Positions 28,738 to 37,931 of a stretch of 64,000 nucleotides of DNA are shown here, in pieces. This stretch comes from an uncultured Amylibacter sp. Its GTDB lineage: Bacteria; Pseudomonadota; Alphaproteobacteria; Rhodobacterales; Rhodobacteraceae. Under the pieces are notes generated by a model. The model was not told the DNA's origin. It worked only from the letters and a program-made list of their open reading frames with translations, and did no database searches. Numbering within the stretch: the stretch's first letter is position 1; each line of letters begins with the position of its first letter. Position numbers and translations under genes: made by a program. The stretch covers positions 434,001 to 498,000 of the forward strand of contig OY365741.1 of NCBI GenBank assembly GCA_959347425.1, read 5' to 3'.

Positions 28738-28825
28738 GGCTTTTGTGCATATAGAGCTTTTTCATAAGGGCAGTTGAACCTGCCCGACCGAAATAAAAAC
28801 ATGAAAAAGCCCATACACAAAAGCC
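28738..28825 (+). repeat. Family B long-hairpin repeat, copy B3, fused to A6
   Basis: Arms GGCTTTTGTG/CACAAAAGCC, middle arms GCTTTTTCAT/ATGAAAAAGC fully paired, inner hairpin GGGCAGTTGAACCTGCCC. It takes the place of the usual distal hairpins of a family A copy, so the two families are joined here. Confidence 0.88.
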
Positions 28826-29100
28826 TTTGGTTGTAAGATGATAGGGATTCTATAAATTTACTATCTGGAATAACAAGACTATAGAGTGGATTATTTGCAA
28901 AGAATACTTGGGAATTGGTGATGGGTAAGTTCTAAATTTATTTAGGCTTTGCCTAGATGCTTGGATAGGCTTTAGCCAAAAATAACCCGTCCAGCTCTCC
29001 GCAGGAGGGGTGGGCGGGTGGGCAACCGAACGCAGTGAGGGCGCAAGCAAAAAACCTCTGCCCTTAACTTCTAATAACCAACTCCTAATCTCTAATAACC
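28826..29100 (-). repeat. Family A repeat, copy A6 (inverted)
   Basis: Reverse-orientation core of family A, continuous with B3. It includes an open frame ending LLFQIVNL that also occurs in copies A2 and A9; I regard it as a by-product of repeat similarity. Confidence 0.85.
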
Positions 29101-29138
29101 AATCATTCATCGTTAATCGTTAATCGTTAATCGTTAAA
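29101..29138. repeat. Heptamer array (CGTTAAT type)
   Basis: Five CGTTAAT units ending 5 bp before the proposed lpd -35 box. Confidence 0.88.
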
Positions 29139-29143
29139 ATCGC

Positions 29144-29197
29144 TTGCCTTGTCGTTAGTTTTTGTTTATCCTTGCAATATAGTTTAATATCAAACTA
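29144..29197 (+). promoter_or_regulatory. lpd promoter with palindromic operator-like site
   Basis: TTGCCT at 29144-29149 and TATCCT at 29167-29172 have a 17-bp spacer. The palindrome TAGTTTAATATCAAACTA (about 29180-29197) would cover the transcription start. The 14-bp centre is identical to the site before pdhA at 6373-6386. Confidence 0.6.
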
Positions 29198-29219
29198 ATC
29201 TAGGATTAAGGAAACCGCT

Positions 29220-30620
29220 ATGACCAAACCCGCCACAAAACCCACCAAAACCTTTGATATAGCCGTAATCGGCGCGGGACCAGGGGGCTATGTCGCGGCA
29301 ATCCGCGCGGCGCAACTGGGGCTGAACGTGTGCATAATTGAACGCGAACACTTGGGCGGGATTTGCCTGAATTGGGGGTGTATCCCCACCAAAGCCTTGC
29401 TCCGCAGTGCCGAAATCTTCCACCTCATGCAACGGGCGAGCGAATTCGGGCTCACCGCCGACAAAATCGGCTATGATTTTGCCAAAGTCATCGCGCGGTC
29501 GCGCAGCGTTGCCAAACAGCTGAACGCGGGGGTCACCCACCTGTTAAAGAAAAACAAAATCACCGTGATAATGGGCGAAGCAAAACTAAAATCCGCCACG
29601 CAAATCACGCTGGACTCGGGCGATACCATAACCGCGAAAAACATCATCATAGCAACGGGTGCGCGCGCCCGAATCCTGCCCGGATTGGAACCTGACGGGG
29701 CGCGGGTTTGGAACTACAAACACGCATTATCCCCCCCGCACAAGCCGAAAAAACTGCTGGTCATTGGGTCGGGCGCGATTGGGATGGAGTTCGCCAGTTT
29801 CTATCAAACTTTGGGCGCGGAGACGACGGTGGTCGAGGTCGCAGACCGCATCCTGCCCGCCGAGGACGCGGAAATCGCCGCCTTCGCGCATAAGGCGTTT
29901 GAAAAGCAAGGCATGCGGATTATCGCGGGCGCGTCGGTGAAAAAGCTGGAGCGCAAAACAAACGAAGTCATCGCCCATATTGACACGGCAAAGGGCGTGG
30001 AAAAAACCAGCTTTGACACGGTTATTACCGCCGTTGGCATTGTCGGGAATACCGAAAATCTGGGGCTGGAAGCCGTCGGTATAAAGGTTGAAAAGGGTCA
30101 TATTATCACTGATGAATTCTGCCAAGCTTTGGGTGGGATTTTTGCCATTGGCGATGTTACCGCCCCGCCTTGGCTGGCGCATAAGGCTAGCCACGAAGGC
30201 GTTCTGGTTGCCGAGAAAATCGCGGGCCTTACCCCCGCGCCGATAAAACCGCAAAGCATCGCTGGCTGTACGTATTGCCATCCGCAGATTGCCTCTGTTG
30301 GCTTTACTGAGGCGGCGGCGATTGCCCAGGGTTTTGATATTAAAGTCGGGCGGTTTCCCTTTATAGGCAACGGAAAAGCGATTGCTTTGGGTGAAACGGA
30401 CGGCTTTGTAAAGACGATTTTTGACGCAAAAACAGGCGAGCTGTTAGGCGCGCATATGGTCGGGGCAGAGGTGACGGAATTGATACAGGGGTATGTCGTG
30501 GCGCGGGGGTTAGAGACAACCGAAGCCGAGCTGATGCACACGGTTTTCCCCCATCCTACGCTGTCCGAAATGATGCACGAATCGGTGCTGGATGCATACG
30601 GACGAGCCGTGCATATTTAA
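29220..30620 (+). CDS. lpd: Dihydrolipoamide dehydrogenase (E3)
   Basis: A 466-residue flavoprotein that reoxidises dihydrolipoyl groups with NAD+. The FAD-binding GAGPGGYVAA is near 18, the redox-active disulfide C49/C54 lies in GGICLNWGCIPTK, the NAD-binding VIGSGAIGMEFASFY is near 181, and the C-terminal His-Glu pair lies in FPHPTLSEMMHE. The shared upstream palindrome with pdhA suggests that it serves the pyruvate dehydrogenase complex encoded at 6.4-9.8 kb. lipA follows. The N-terminus has a short Lys/Pro/Thr-rich extension. Confidence 0.96.
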   Translation: MTKPATKPTKTFDIAVIGAGPGGYVAAIRAAQLGLNVCIIEREHLGGICLNWGCIPTKALLRSAEIFHLMQRASEFGLTADKIGYDFAKVIARSRSVAKQLNAGVTHLLKKNKITVIMGEAKLKSATQITLDSGDTITAKNIIIATGARARILPGLEPDGARVWNYKHALSPPHKPKKLLVIGSGAIGMEFASFYQTLGAETTVVEVADRILPAEDAEIAAFAHKAFEKQGMRIIAGASVKKLERKTNEVIAHIDTAKGVEKTSFDTVITAVGIVGNTENLGLEAVGIKVEKGHIITDEFCQALGGIFAIGDVTAPPWLAHKASHEGVLVAEKIAGLTPAPIKPQSIAGCTYCHPQIASVGFTEAAAIAQGFDIKVGRFPFIGNGKAIALGETDGFVKTIFDAKTGELLGAHMVGAEVTELIQGYVVARGLETTEAELMHTVFPHPTLSEMMHESVLDAYGRAVHI

Positions 30621-30623
30621 TCA

Positions 30624-30699
30624 TTGACAATTCACCATTCATAATTCATAATTAAACATTCACCATTCACAATTCACCATTCATAATTCATAATTCACC
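30624..30699 (+). promoter_or_regulatory. Heptamer array containing a likely lipA promoter
   Basis: The whole 76 bp is built of AATTCAC/AATTCAT units with a few indels. TTGACA at 30624-30629 and CATAAT at 30647-30652, spaced by 17 bp, look like a promoter made partly from repeat units. The lipA ATG follows directly. Confidence 0.55.
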
Positions 30700-31650
30700 A
30701 TGCGCGATTTAACCTCCCCCCCGCAACGCCACCCTGAAAAGGCGCACAAACCCAGCTCCACCCAGCCGCCAAAGCCGCCGTGGATACGGGTTCGTCCGCC
30801 CAATTCGGCAGGCTATAAACGCACGCGCGATATCCTGCGTGATAACAATCTCAGCACGGTTTGCGAACAGGCGGCCTGTCCGAATGTCGGTGAATGTTGG
30901 TCGCAGGGGCACGCGACTATGATGATTATGGGTGATATTTGCACGCGGGCTTGCACTTTTTGCAACATCGCAACGGGCAAGCCTGAAACCGACCTAGACC
31001 CGTTTGAACCCGCCCGAGTCGGCGCGGCTGTGCAAAAACTGGGGCTGCATCATGTTGTCATTACCTCGGTCGATCGTGATGATATAGCCGATGGCGGGGC
31101 CGAGCATTTCGCCCAGACTATCCGTGCGATTCGGCGTAAATCGCCCGCGACGACTATTGAAATTCTGACCCCTGATTTTATCCGCGCCCCTGCCGAGGTT
31201 CTGGAAATAGTCGTTGCGGCAAAGCCCGATGTCTTCAATCATAATTTGGAAACCGTGCCAGGGTTGTATCCAGAAGTCCGCCCTGGTGCGCGGTATTTTC
31301 ATTCTTTGCGCCTATTGGAGCGGGTTAAAATGCTAGACCCGACCATTTTCACCAAGTCCGGAATTATGGTGGGTTTGGGCGAAGACAGGCAGTCCGTGCA
31401 TCAAGTCATGGATGATTTGCGCGTGGCGGATGTGGATTTTCTAACGATTGGGCAGTATTTACAGCCCACGCCAAAGCATCATCGGTTGGATAGGTTTGTT
31501 ACGCCAGATGAGTTCGCGGCGTTTGAAACGGCGGCTTATGGCAAGGGGTTTTTGATGGTTTCCGCGTCCCCTTTGACTCGGTCAAGCTATCATGCGGGGG
31601 ATGATTTTGAACGGTTGCGGATGGCAAGGGTGAAGGCGCTCGGCGGGTAG
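30700..31650 (+). CDS. lipA: Lipoyl synthase
   Basis: A radical-SAM enzyme inserting two sulfurs into octanoyl groups on lipoyl domains such as K43 of PdhB. A 316-residue protein: auxiliary cluster C55-C60-C66 ([12 protein letters not shown]), radical-SAM cluster C81-C85-C88 (CTRACTFC), and the conserved RSSYHAG near the end, whose Ser also binds the auxiliary cluster. It lies 3' of lpd, as in many alphaproteobacteria. It converges on hpt with no bases between the stop codons. Confidence 0.96.
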   Translation: MRDLTSPPQRHPEKAHKPSSTQPPKPPWIRVRPPNSAGYKRTRDILRDNNLSTVCEQAACPNVGECWSQGHATMMIMGDICTRACTFCNIATGKPETDLDPFEPARVGAAVQKLGLHHVVITSVDRDDIADGGAEHFAQTIRAIRRKSPATTIEILTPDFIRAPAEVLEIVVAAKPDVFNHNLETVPGLYPEVRPGARYFHSLRLLERVKMLDPTIFTKSGIMVGLGEDRQSVHQVMDDLRVADVDFLTIGQYLQPTPKHHRLDRFVTPDEFAAFETAAYGKGFLMVSASPLTRSSYHAGDDFERLRMARVKALGG

Positions 31651-32211
31651 TTAATCAAAAACAACTTTCCCAATATGCCCCAGATTCCGATTCCTCTGGG
31701 CGTAGTCTATGCCATAGCCCACAACGAACTCATCAGGGATTTCAAAGCCAACCCACCGCGTGAAAACCTCAATCTCTCGCCGTGCGGGTTTGTCCAGCAG
31801 AGCGCAAGCCTCTAACCGTGCAGGGCCGCGCGATTTCAGCAGGTTCAAAACGTGATTCAAAGTGCGCCCCGTATCCACTATGTCCTCCACCACCAGAACA
31901 TCGCGCCCTTCAATCAGCCCGCGCAGGTCTTTCAAAATCCGCACCTCGCCAGAGGATTCCATGGCGTTGCCATAGGAAGAAGTCTCTACAAAATCAATCT
32001 CCACAGGCAAATCCAGCTCGCGTACCAAATCGGCGATAAACATAAAAGAGCCGCGCAACAGCCCAATAACAATCAGTTTATCCGTGCCAGAAAAATGGGT
32101 GGTGATGTCGCTTGCCAACTCCTCCACCCGTGCGGCGATGGATTTTGCCGATATCATCGGCTCGACCCTATAAGGTTTATTTGCGGGTTTATTTGCGGGT
32201 TTATTTGGCAT
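31651..32211 (-). CDS. hpt: Hypoxanthine phosphoribosyltransferase
   Basis: A 186-residue purine-salvage enzyme. The PRPP-binding motif is [14 protein letters not shown] near 104; the substrate region [15 protein letters not shown] near the C-terminus is typical of bacterial Hpt. The N-terminus has a repetitive [11 protein letters not shown] tail, so translation could instead begin at Met19 (32157). It is tail-to-tail with lipA, with zero intergenic bases and no terminator seen. Confidence 0.9.
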   Translation of the reverse strand: MPNKPANKPANKPYRVEPMISAKSIAARVEELASDITTHFSGTDKLIVIGLLRGSFMFIADLVRELDLPVEIDFVETSSYGNAMESSGEVRILKDLRGLIEGRDVLVVEDIVDTGRTLNHVLNLLKSRGPARLEACALLDKPARREIEVFTRWVGFEIPDEFVVGYGIDYAQRNRNLGHIGKVVFD

Positions 32212-32306
32212 TTTGGGACTCCAATCGTGTTAATCCCTTATAGCCTCTTTACATTATCTTGCAAGACGATTATCACCCGTCTTCGTAAAGATAGGAAAAA
32301 ACTGCT

Positions 32307-32762
32307 ATGCCGCGCCACGAAGAAAAACGCGATTTGCCCTATACTGCGGTGCAAATGTTTGATTTGGTCGCGGATATTGAGAGCTATCCGTTGTTTTTGC
32401 CGTGGTGTGCGGCGGCGCGGATTACCGGGCGGTCTGGCACAGGAGCGCGGACGGTGGTGCATGCCGATTTGCGGATTTCGTTCAAGGTGTTTCAAGAGAC
32501 TTTTGCAAGTACCGTGGCGTTGGATAAGGACGCGATGCGGATTGATGTCAGCTATCGCGAGGGGCCGTTCAAGCATATGGTAACCCATTGGGTGTTTGTT
32601 GATAACGCGGAGACGGGCGGGTGTTGCGTGGATTTTTTCGTGGATTTTGAGTTTCGCTCGCGGTTGTTAGAGCGGATGATAGGGGTGTTATTCCATCAAG
32701 CTATGCAACGGATTATCCATGCGTTTGAGATGCGAGCGAGGTCTCTTTATGATGAATTGTGA
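32307..32762 (+). CDS. RatA/Coq10-type START-domain protein
   Basis: A 151-residue member of the Coq10/RatA family, thought to bind ubiquinone or its precursors and help respiration; the E. coli relative RatA was also described as affecting ribosomes. The pattern YTAVQMFDLVADIESYPLFLPWC near the start and FHQAMQRIIHAFEMRA at the end are typical. It often follows lipA in alphaproteobacteria; here hpt is inserted between them on the other strand. The stop TGA is the first unit of a GTGAATT heptamer array. Confidence 0.87.
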   Translation: MPRHEEKRDLPYTAVQMFDLVADIESYPLFLPWCAAARITGRSGTGARTVVHADLRISFKVFQETFASTVALDKDAMRIDVSYREGPFKHMVTHWVFVDNAETGGCCVDFFVDFEFRSRLLERMIGVLFHQAMQRIIHAFEMRARSLYDEL

Positions 32763-32780
32763 ATTATGAATTATGAATGG
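32753..32780. repeat. Heptamer array (GTGAATT/ATGAATT)
   Basis: Four units including the stop codon of the preceding gene. Confidence 0.8.
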
Positions 32781-32812
32781 TATCATGGCGGGGACTCGTT
32801 TGCAGAGGGCGT

Positions 32813-32898
32813 GGCTTTTGTGCATATAGGGCTTTACATAAGGGCAGTTGAACCTGCCCGACCGAGATAAAATCATGTAAAGCCCATACACAAAAGCC
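32813..32898 (+). repeat. Family B long-hairpin repeat, copy B4
   Basis: Outer arms GGCTTTTGTG/CACAAAAGCC. The middle arms are GGGCTTTACAT and ATGTAAAGCCC: both sides differ from B1 and B3 yet still pair. It is preceded by the same 40-bp flank as B1 (TCGTTTGCAGAGGGCG). Confidence 0.88.
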
Positions 32899-32960
32899 TT
32901 TGGTTATACTTGGCAAATTCTGTTTTAAATAAAATAACCATTATTCATGGTGGCACGGAG

Positions 32961-33136
32961 GTCGCGCGTACCCCCCGCGGACACGTCCGCTAAAATTAGG
33001 AAACAATGTGTGCGTCTTGTTAGCTAGGTATTAGGGAGTTTGCGTCACCAGCGACTCTTAAATACACTGACCCAGTACAACCGATAAGCTGACGCGCACC
33101 CCCCGCGGGCACGCCCGCTAAAATTAGGAAACAATG
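32961..33136. repeat. Pair of 46-48 bp direct repeats with internal palindromes
   Basis: Copies at 32961-33008 and 33091-33136 share CCCCCCGCGG and TAAAATTAGGAAACAATG. Each contains a palindrome: GCGGACACGTCCGC in the first, GCGGGCACGCCCGC in the second, a compensatory change. The 82 bp between them hold no gene. A hairpin CGACCACCC-TTTTT-GGGCGGTCG follows at 33150-33172. Confidence 0.8.
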
Positions 33137-33175
33137 GTGAGGGTGCGCGCGACCACCCTTTTTGGGCGGTCGTTT

Positions 33176-33502
33176 CCTAGATTATTAGGTTTGCTCTAGA
33201 ATAATGATTACCGAGTCTGCCCTTCGGGTCTTCGTCATTTCTTCGAAATGCCGACCAGTCAAGAAATGGCAAAAATCATTCATCGTTAATTTATTTAGGC
33301 TTTGCCTATCACCACTTCCCAAGTATTCTAAACAAATAATCCAATCTAACGTCTTGTTATTCCAGATAGTAAATTTATAGAATCATTATCATCTTATAAC
33401 CAAAGGGCTTTTGGCATGCCCTCACAACGTGAGGGCTACGCACAAAAGACCATGCTGGTCGGCACTCGCGTAAGCGATGACGAAGACCCGCAAGGGCTAA
33501 AA
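33176..33502 (+). repeat. Family A repeat, copy A7 (rearranged)
   Basis: The 5' half is replaced by an inverted distal fragment (33215-33280, hairpin CATTTC-TTC-GAAATG). The core and distal half follow, with main hairpin CCCTCAC-AAC-GTGAGGG near 33419 and TCGC-GTAA-GCGA near 33468. Confidence 0.83.
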
Positions 33503-33521
33503 AACTAATCGTTAATCGTTA
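33503..33521. repeat. Short heptamer array (CGTTAAT type)
   Basis: Two to three units, the last supplying the parE stop codon on the minus strand. Confidence 0.75.
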
Positions 33522-35504
33522 AATATCAATCTCCGTCACAAACTGCGCGTTCTCTTGGATATACTGGAACCGATGTTCCGCCTTTTTGCCCATTAACCGC
33601 TCCACCAACCCCTCATCTTCGCCAGCCACACCCCCAGTCGTAATCTGAATTAAACGGCGCGTATCAGGGTGCATCGTGGTTTCTTTCAAATCCTTCGCGT
33701 CCATCTCACCCAAGCCCTTAAACCGCGATATATCTATCTTACCCTTGCCACCGATACCCGCGTCCAGCAACCCGTCGCGCTCTGCCTCGTTCATACAATA
33801 CGCCCGCGCCGCCCCCTGCGACAGGCGAAACAACGGCGGGCAAGCCAAATACAAATGCCCGCTATCCACCAACGGGCGCATTTGGGTAAAGAAAAACGTC
33901 ATCAGCAAGGACGCAATATGCGCCCCATCCACATCCGCATCCGTCATAATAATGATTTTTTCATAGCGCAAATCATCCAAATCAAACCGTGCGCCCATTA
34001 AAACGCCCAACGCCTGACACAAATCCGAAATCTCATTATTAGTCGTCAGCTTATTCGCCGCCGCCCCCAATACATTCAGGATTTTACCACGTAAAGGCAG
34101 CAACGCTTGGTTCTTACGATTACGCGCCATTTTCGCCGACCCCCCCGCCGAATCGCCCTCCACTATAAACAATTCCGTCCCCGCCTTGGCGTTGTCAGAG
34201 CAATCCACCAGCTTCCCCGGCAACCGCAGTTTCTTTGTTGCGGTTTTCCGTGCCGTTTCCTTGTCATAGCGTTTTTGCAACCGTTCCTCTGCCCGCAGCA
34301 CCATAAAGTTCAAAATCGCATCGGCAAACCGATTATTCCCCGCCAACCAAGTGTCAAAATGGTCACGAATAGAGGTTTCCACCAGCCGAGTCGCCTCTAC
34401 CGTAGCAAGGCGGTCTTTCGTTTGCCCAACGAATTTTGGGTCACGAATAAAGCACGATACCAACGCACACCCGCCGCCCATCACGTCTTCACGGGTGATT
34501 TTCGCCGCCTTTTTATTATTGACGAACGCGCCATAGGCTTTCAATCCCTTCAAAATCGCCGCCCAAAACCCGCTTTCATGCGTGCCACCTTCGCCCGTTG
34601 GCACGGTGTTGCAATACGATTGGGTGAAACCATCCCGCGCGGGAGTCCAATTAATCGCCCACTCGACCGAGCCTATTTGCCCGTCATCAAACTTCTCGGC
34701 AAAATCAACCCGTCCAGCAAAGGCGATTTCGCTGTAACAGGTCAGCCCGTCCAGCCGTTCTTCCAAATACGTGCGCAACCCGTTTGGGAAATGAAACCGA
34801 GCCTCCGCTGGTGTATCATCAACCAAACACGCCTGCGCCGCCTTCCAACGGATTTCCATGCCAGAGTACAAATACGCCTTTGATTTCGCCATTTCATACA
34901 GGCGTTTCGCCTTCATCTGCGTGGAATCGGTGAAAATCTGCGGGTCGGGGTGGAAAGTCACCGCCGTGCCGCGCCGATTGTTAATGGGTCCCAGGTTTTG
35001 CAACGCGCCCAGCGGCTCTCCGCAAGAAAAATCCATGGCGTAGAGGGTGCGGTTTCGTGCGACCTCCACCCGTAGATGGTCGGACAAAGCATTGACGACG
35101 GACGCGCCGACTCCGTGCAACCCGCCAGAGGTTTGATAGGCATCGCCCGTGAATTTACCGCCCGCGTTCAGCGTGCAAAAGATGATTTCCAACGCGGATT
35201 TATCGGGGAATTTGGGGTGGGGGTCTATCGGGATGCCGCGGCCGTTATCGCGCACGGTTAGGTGGAAATTATCGTGGAGCTCAATTTCAATCCAATCGGC
35301 GTGTCCTGCGATGGCTTCGTCCATGGAGTTGTCTATGACCTCTGCCGCCATGTGGTGCAGGGCGCGTTCGTCCGTGCCACCGATATACATGCCTGGGCGG
35401 AGGCGGACGTGCTCCATGTCTTCCAATACTTGGATGCTGGCCGCGTCGTAGGCCGCGCCCTTTTGTGGCGGGGAAGGTGGTGCGTCAAAGAGGTTATCGC
35501 CCAT
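33519..35504 (-). CDS. parE: DNA topoisomerase IV subunit B
   Basis: The 661-residue ATPase subunit of topoisomerase IV, which unlinks daughter chromosomes. It has the GHKL ATP site (EVIDNSMDEA near 55, DNGRGIPID near 86, GGLHGVGASVVNALS near 127), the Toprim motifs LFIVEGDSAGGSA near 446 and MTDADVDGAHIASLL near 522, and C-terminal RFKGLGEMDA. Length and the N-terminal sequence fit ParE better than GyrB. The start codon at 35504 follows AAAAGG. parC is not in the window. Confidence 0.93.
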   Translation of the reverse strand: MGDNLFDAPPSPPQKGAAYDAASIQVLEDMEHVRLRPGMYIGGTDERALHHMAAEVIDNSMDEAIAGHADWIEIELHDNFHLTVRDNGRGIPIDPHPKFPDKSALEIIFCTLNAGGKFTGDAYQTSGGLHGVGASVVNALSDHLRVEVARNRTLYAMDFSCGEPLGALQNLGPINNRRGTAVTFHPDPQIFTDSTQMKAKRLYEMAKSKAYLYSGMEIRWKAAQACLVDDTPAEARFHFPNGLRTYLEERLDGLTCYSEIAFAGRVDFAEKFDDGQIGSVEWAINWTPARDGFTQSYCNTVPTGEGGTHESGFWAAILKGLKAYGAFVNNKKAAKITREDVMGGGCALVSCFIRDPKFVGQTKDRLATVEATRLVETSIRDHFDTWLAGNNRFADAILNFMVLRAEERLQKRYDKETARKTATKKLRLPGKLVDCSDNAKAGTELFIVEGDSAGGSAKMARNRKNQALLPLRGKILNVLGAAANKLTTNNEISDLCQALGVLMGARFDLDDLRYEKIIIMTDADVDGAHIASLLMTFFFTQMRPLVDSGHLYLACPPLFRLSQGAARAYCMNEAERDGLLDAGIGGKGKIDISRFKGLGEMDAKDLKETTMHPDTRRLIQITTGGVAGEDEGLVERLMGKKAEHRFQYIQENAQFVTEIDI

Positions 35505-35519
35505 GGGGAGTGCCTTTTT

Positions 35520-35556
35520 AATAGTTATTAGTTATTAGTTGTTAGTTATTAGTTAT
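35520..35556. repeat. Heptamer array (ATTAGTT type)
   Basis: Five units just upstream of parE. The following 35557-35687 shows no gene, repeat or clear signal. Confidence 0.85.
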
Positions 35557-35687
35557 TCTGGTATTCGCAGTCTGCTACATATATTGCCACGCATGAGCAT
35601 GCAGAATAATGATAATAGTAAAGTGATTTTTTTCATTTGAATTTCCCTTTTTACTTGGCGTTTATCATAAAATTATTTTTGATGCAA

Positions 35688-35824
35688 GTGTTAGTTATTA
35701 GCGAGTCTGCCCTTCGGGTCTTCGTCATCGCTTTGCGATACCGACCAGCGTGGTCTTTTGTGCGTAGCCCCCAATTCCTAACAACCAATAACTAATAACT
35801 CACAACTAATAACTCACAACTAAA
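35688..35824 (-). repeat. Family A fragment A8 with flanking heptamer units
   Basis: Only the distal part of family A is present, inverted (about 35700-35775): hairpin ATCGC/GCGAT, palindrome GACCAGCGTGGTC. It is followed by AACTAAT and AACTCAC units at 35781-35824. Confidence 0.8.
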
Positions 35825-35943
35825 TCACATGGTTTTGAAAAACCGTGCGTATTTTCCCCTTGATTTTCTCTCATAAAAAAGCGAAACACAGGGGGTTCGT
35901 TAAAAACAAACACACACATATCAAATTTGAAAGGATATACATT

Positions 35944-37380
35944 ATGACTGCATTTACGCACCCCAATAAACACCTTATCGCAGGGCTCATCGCGCTGGTA
36001 CTCAGCTTTACTACCACCACCGCCCTTGCGCACCCTGATAGCTTTGCCGATTTGGCCGAATCCATATCGCCCGTGGTTGTTAATATCACCACCACCCAAA
36101 CCGTTACCCGTGGTGCTAACCGCCCGAATTTCCCCGATTTCCCAGAAGGCTCGCCATTCAGCGACCTTTTCCGCGATTTCTTTAACCAGCAAAATAACGG
36201 ACAGCAATATGAACGCAAAATCCCATCGCTCGGGTCTGGTTTTGTCGTGTCTGCCGATGGCTATATCATCACAAACAACCACGTTATTAACGAGGCTGAT
36301 GAAATAGTCGTGGAATTCTTTGACGGTGAAAAACGCGATGCCAAACTGATTGGCCGCGACCGTAACACCGATATTGCCCTGCTGAAGGTAGAGGCGGACT
36401 CGCCCCTGCCTTTCGCCCAATTCGGCGATAGTGATGAGTCCCGCGTGGGCGATTGGGTGGTAGCCATCGGCAACCCCTTAGGGCAAGGTTTCACCGTGAC
36501 AACAGGGATTATTTCGGCGCGAAATCGTTCCTTACAAGGCGGATACGATGATTTTATCCAAACCGATGCGGCCATCAATCGAGGCAATTCGGGCGGTCCT
36601 CTGTTTAATCTGAACGGCGAGGTTATCGGCGTGAATACCGCGATTTTATCACCGAACGGCGGGTCGGTTGGGCTTGGGTTTTCAATGGCCTCTAACGTTG
36701 TGAAAAAGGTCAGAGACCAGTTGCAGGAATTCGGTGAGACTCGCCGTGGTTGGCTGGGTGTGCAAATACAGGATTTGGATGAGGAATTGGCAGAGGCCTT
36801 GGGGCTGGAGTCCACAGACGGAGCATTGATTAGCGGCCTTCTGGAAGGCCCCGCCAGTATCGCGGGTATTCAGACAGGCGATGTTATCCTTGCTTTTGAC
36901 GGCGTTAATGTGGAAGACACGCGCCAGTTAATTCGCTTGGTTGGCAATTCGCCCGTCGATGCGACCGTGCGTGTTTTGATTTATCGCGGTGGGCAAACCC
37001 AGACGATAAAGGTGACTTTAACACGGCGAGAGGATTTTGAACGTGCGTCACGGGCGGAATCGGAAGAGCCGAAAGAACTACGCGAGGATACTATTCTTGG
37101 CATGCGATTGACTGTTATTGACGACCAGCTCCGCAATGATTTGCAACTGGACGATGAAGCCCAGGGGTTGGTTATTCTGGATATATCGGGGACAAGCGAA
37201 GCCTTTGAAAAGGGCGTTCAGCGCGGCGATATTATCGTTATGATTTCGGATACTGCCGTTAAAACTATCGGCGATATGACGGGTGCGATTGACGCTATAA
37301 AGGAGACGGGGCGTGCCTCTGCCGTGGTTTTATTCCAGCGGGGCAGCGATTCCCGCTATGTCGGGCTGTCTTTGGAATAG
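35944..37380 (+). CDS. degP: Periplasmic serine protease, Do/DegP family
   Basis: A 478-residue envelope protease/chaperone. A signal peptide (about 1-29, TTTALA) is followed by the trypsin-like domain with triad H113 (TNNHVI), D143 (RNTDIALL) and S216 (NRGNSGGPL). Two PDZ domains follow (about 285-370 and 395-475). The ATG at 35944 has AAAGGA about 8 bp upstream; an earlier frame start at 35845 adds a non-signal-like leader and is rejected. It is divergent from parE. Confidence 0.93.
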   Translation: MTAFTHPNKHLIAGLIALVLSFTTTTALAHPDSFADLAESISPVVVNITTTQTVTRGANRPNFPDFPEGSPFSDLFRDFFNQQNNGQQYERKIPSLGSGFVVSADGYIITNNHVINEADEIVVEFFDGEKRDAKLIGRDRNTDIALLKVEADSPLPFAQFGDSDESRVGDWVVAIGNPLGQGFTVTTGIISARNRSLQGGYDDFIQTDAAINRGNSGGPLFNLNGEVIGVNTAILSPNGGSVGLGFSMASNVVKKVRDQLQEFGETRRGWLGVQIQDLDEELAEALGLESTDGALISGLLEGPASIAGIQTGDVILAFDGVNVEDTRQLIRLVGNSPVDATVRVLIYRGGQTQTIKVTLTRREDFERASRAESEEPKELREDTILGMRLTVIDDQLRNDLQLDDEAQGLVILDISGTSEAFEKGVQRGDIIVMISDTAVKTIGDMTGAIDAIKETGRASAVVLFQRGSDSRYVGLSLE

Positions 37381-37491
37381 TTTTTGTGGGTTTTTATGCG
37401 GGTTTTTATGTGTTCTGGCTCTGGTAATCGTGGGGTGTTTCGGCTATAACCGTGTCATCAAATTGATGAAAACACTTGAAAACACTGTTAA

Positions 37492-37827
<336 letters not shown>

Positions 37828-37858
37828 GTGTTAGTGATTAGTTATTAGTTATTAGTGG
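37828..37858. repeat. Heptamer array (ATTAGTT/GATTAGT type)
   Basis: Four units directly after the ferredoxin stop codon. Confidence 0.85.
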
Positions 37859-37866
37859 GGTTCTGT

Positions 37867-37895
37867 TTGACAAGGTTGAAGTTTCAGGGTAAAGT
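37867..37895 (+). promoter_or_regulatory. Promoter of the second TPR cassette
   Basis: TTGACA at 37867-37872 and TAAAGT at 37890-37895 with a 17-bp spacer, the best promoter match in the window. It gives a leader of about 30 nt to the ATG at 37932. Confidence 0.7.
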
Positions 37896-37931
37896 AGAAA
37901 ATCTAACCCCTCAAACTTATAGGAGCATCCA

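Noticed and set aside
33519..35504. Assignment as GyrB
   Set aside because: Length and the N-terminal and Toprim surroundings fit ParE of alphaproteobacteria better than GyrB, which is usually about 800 residues.
35845..35943. Longer DegP N-terminus
   Set aside because: The extra 33 residues are charged and not signal-like; the ATG at 35944 has AAAGGA and begins a normal signal peptide.
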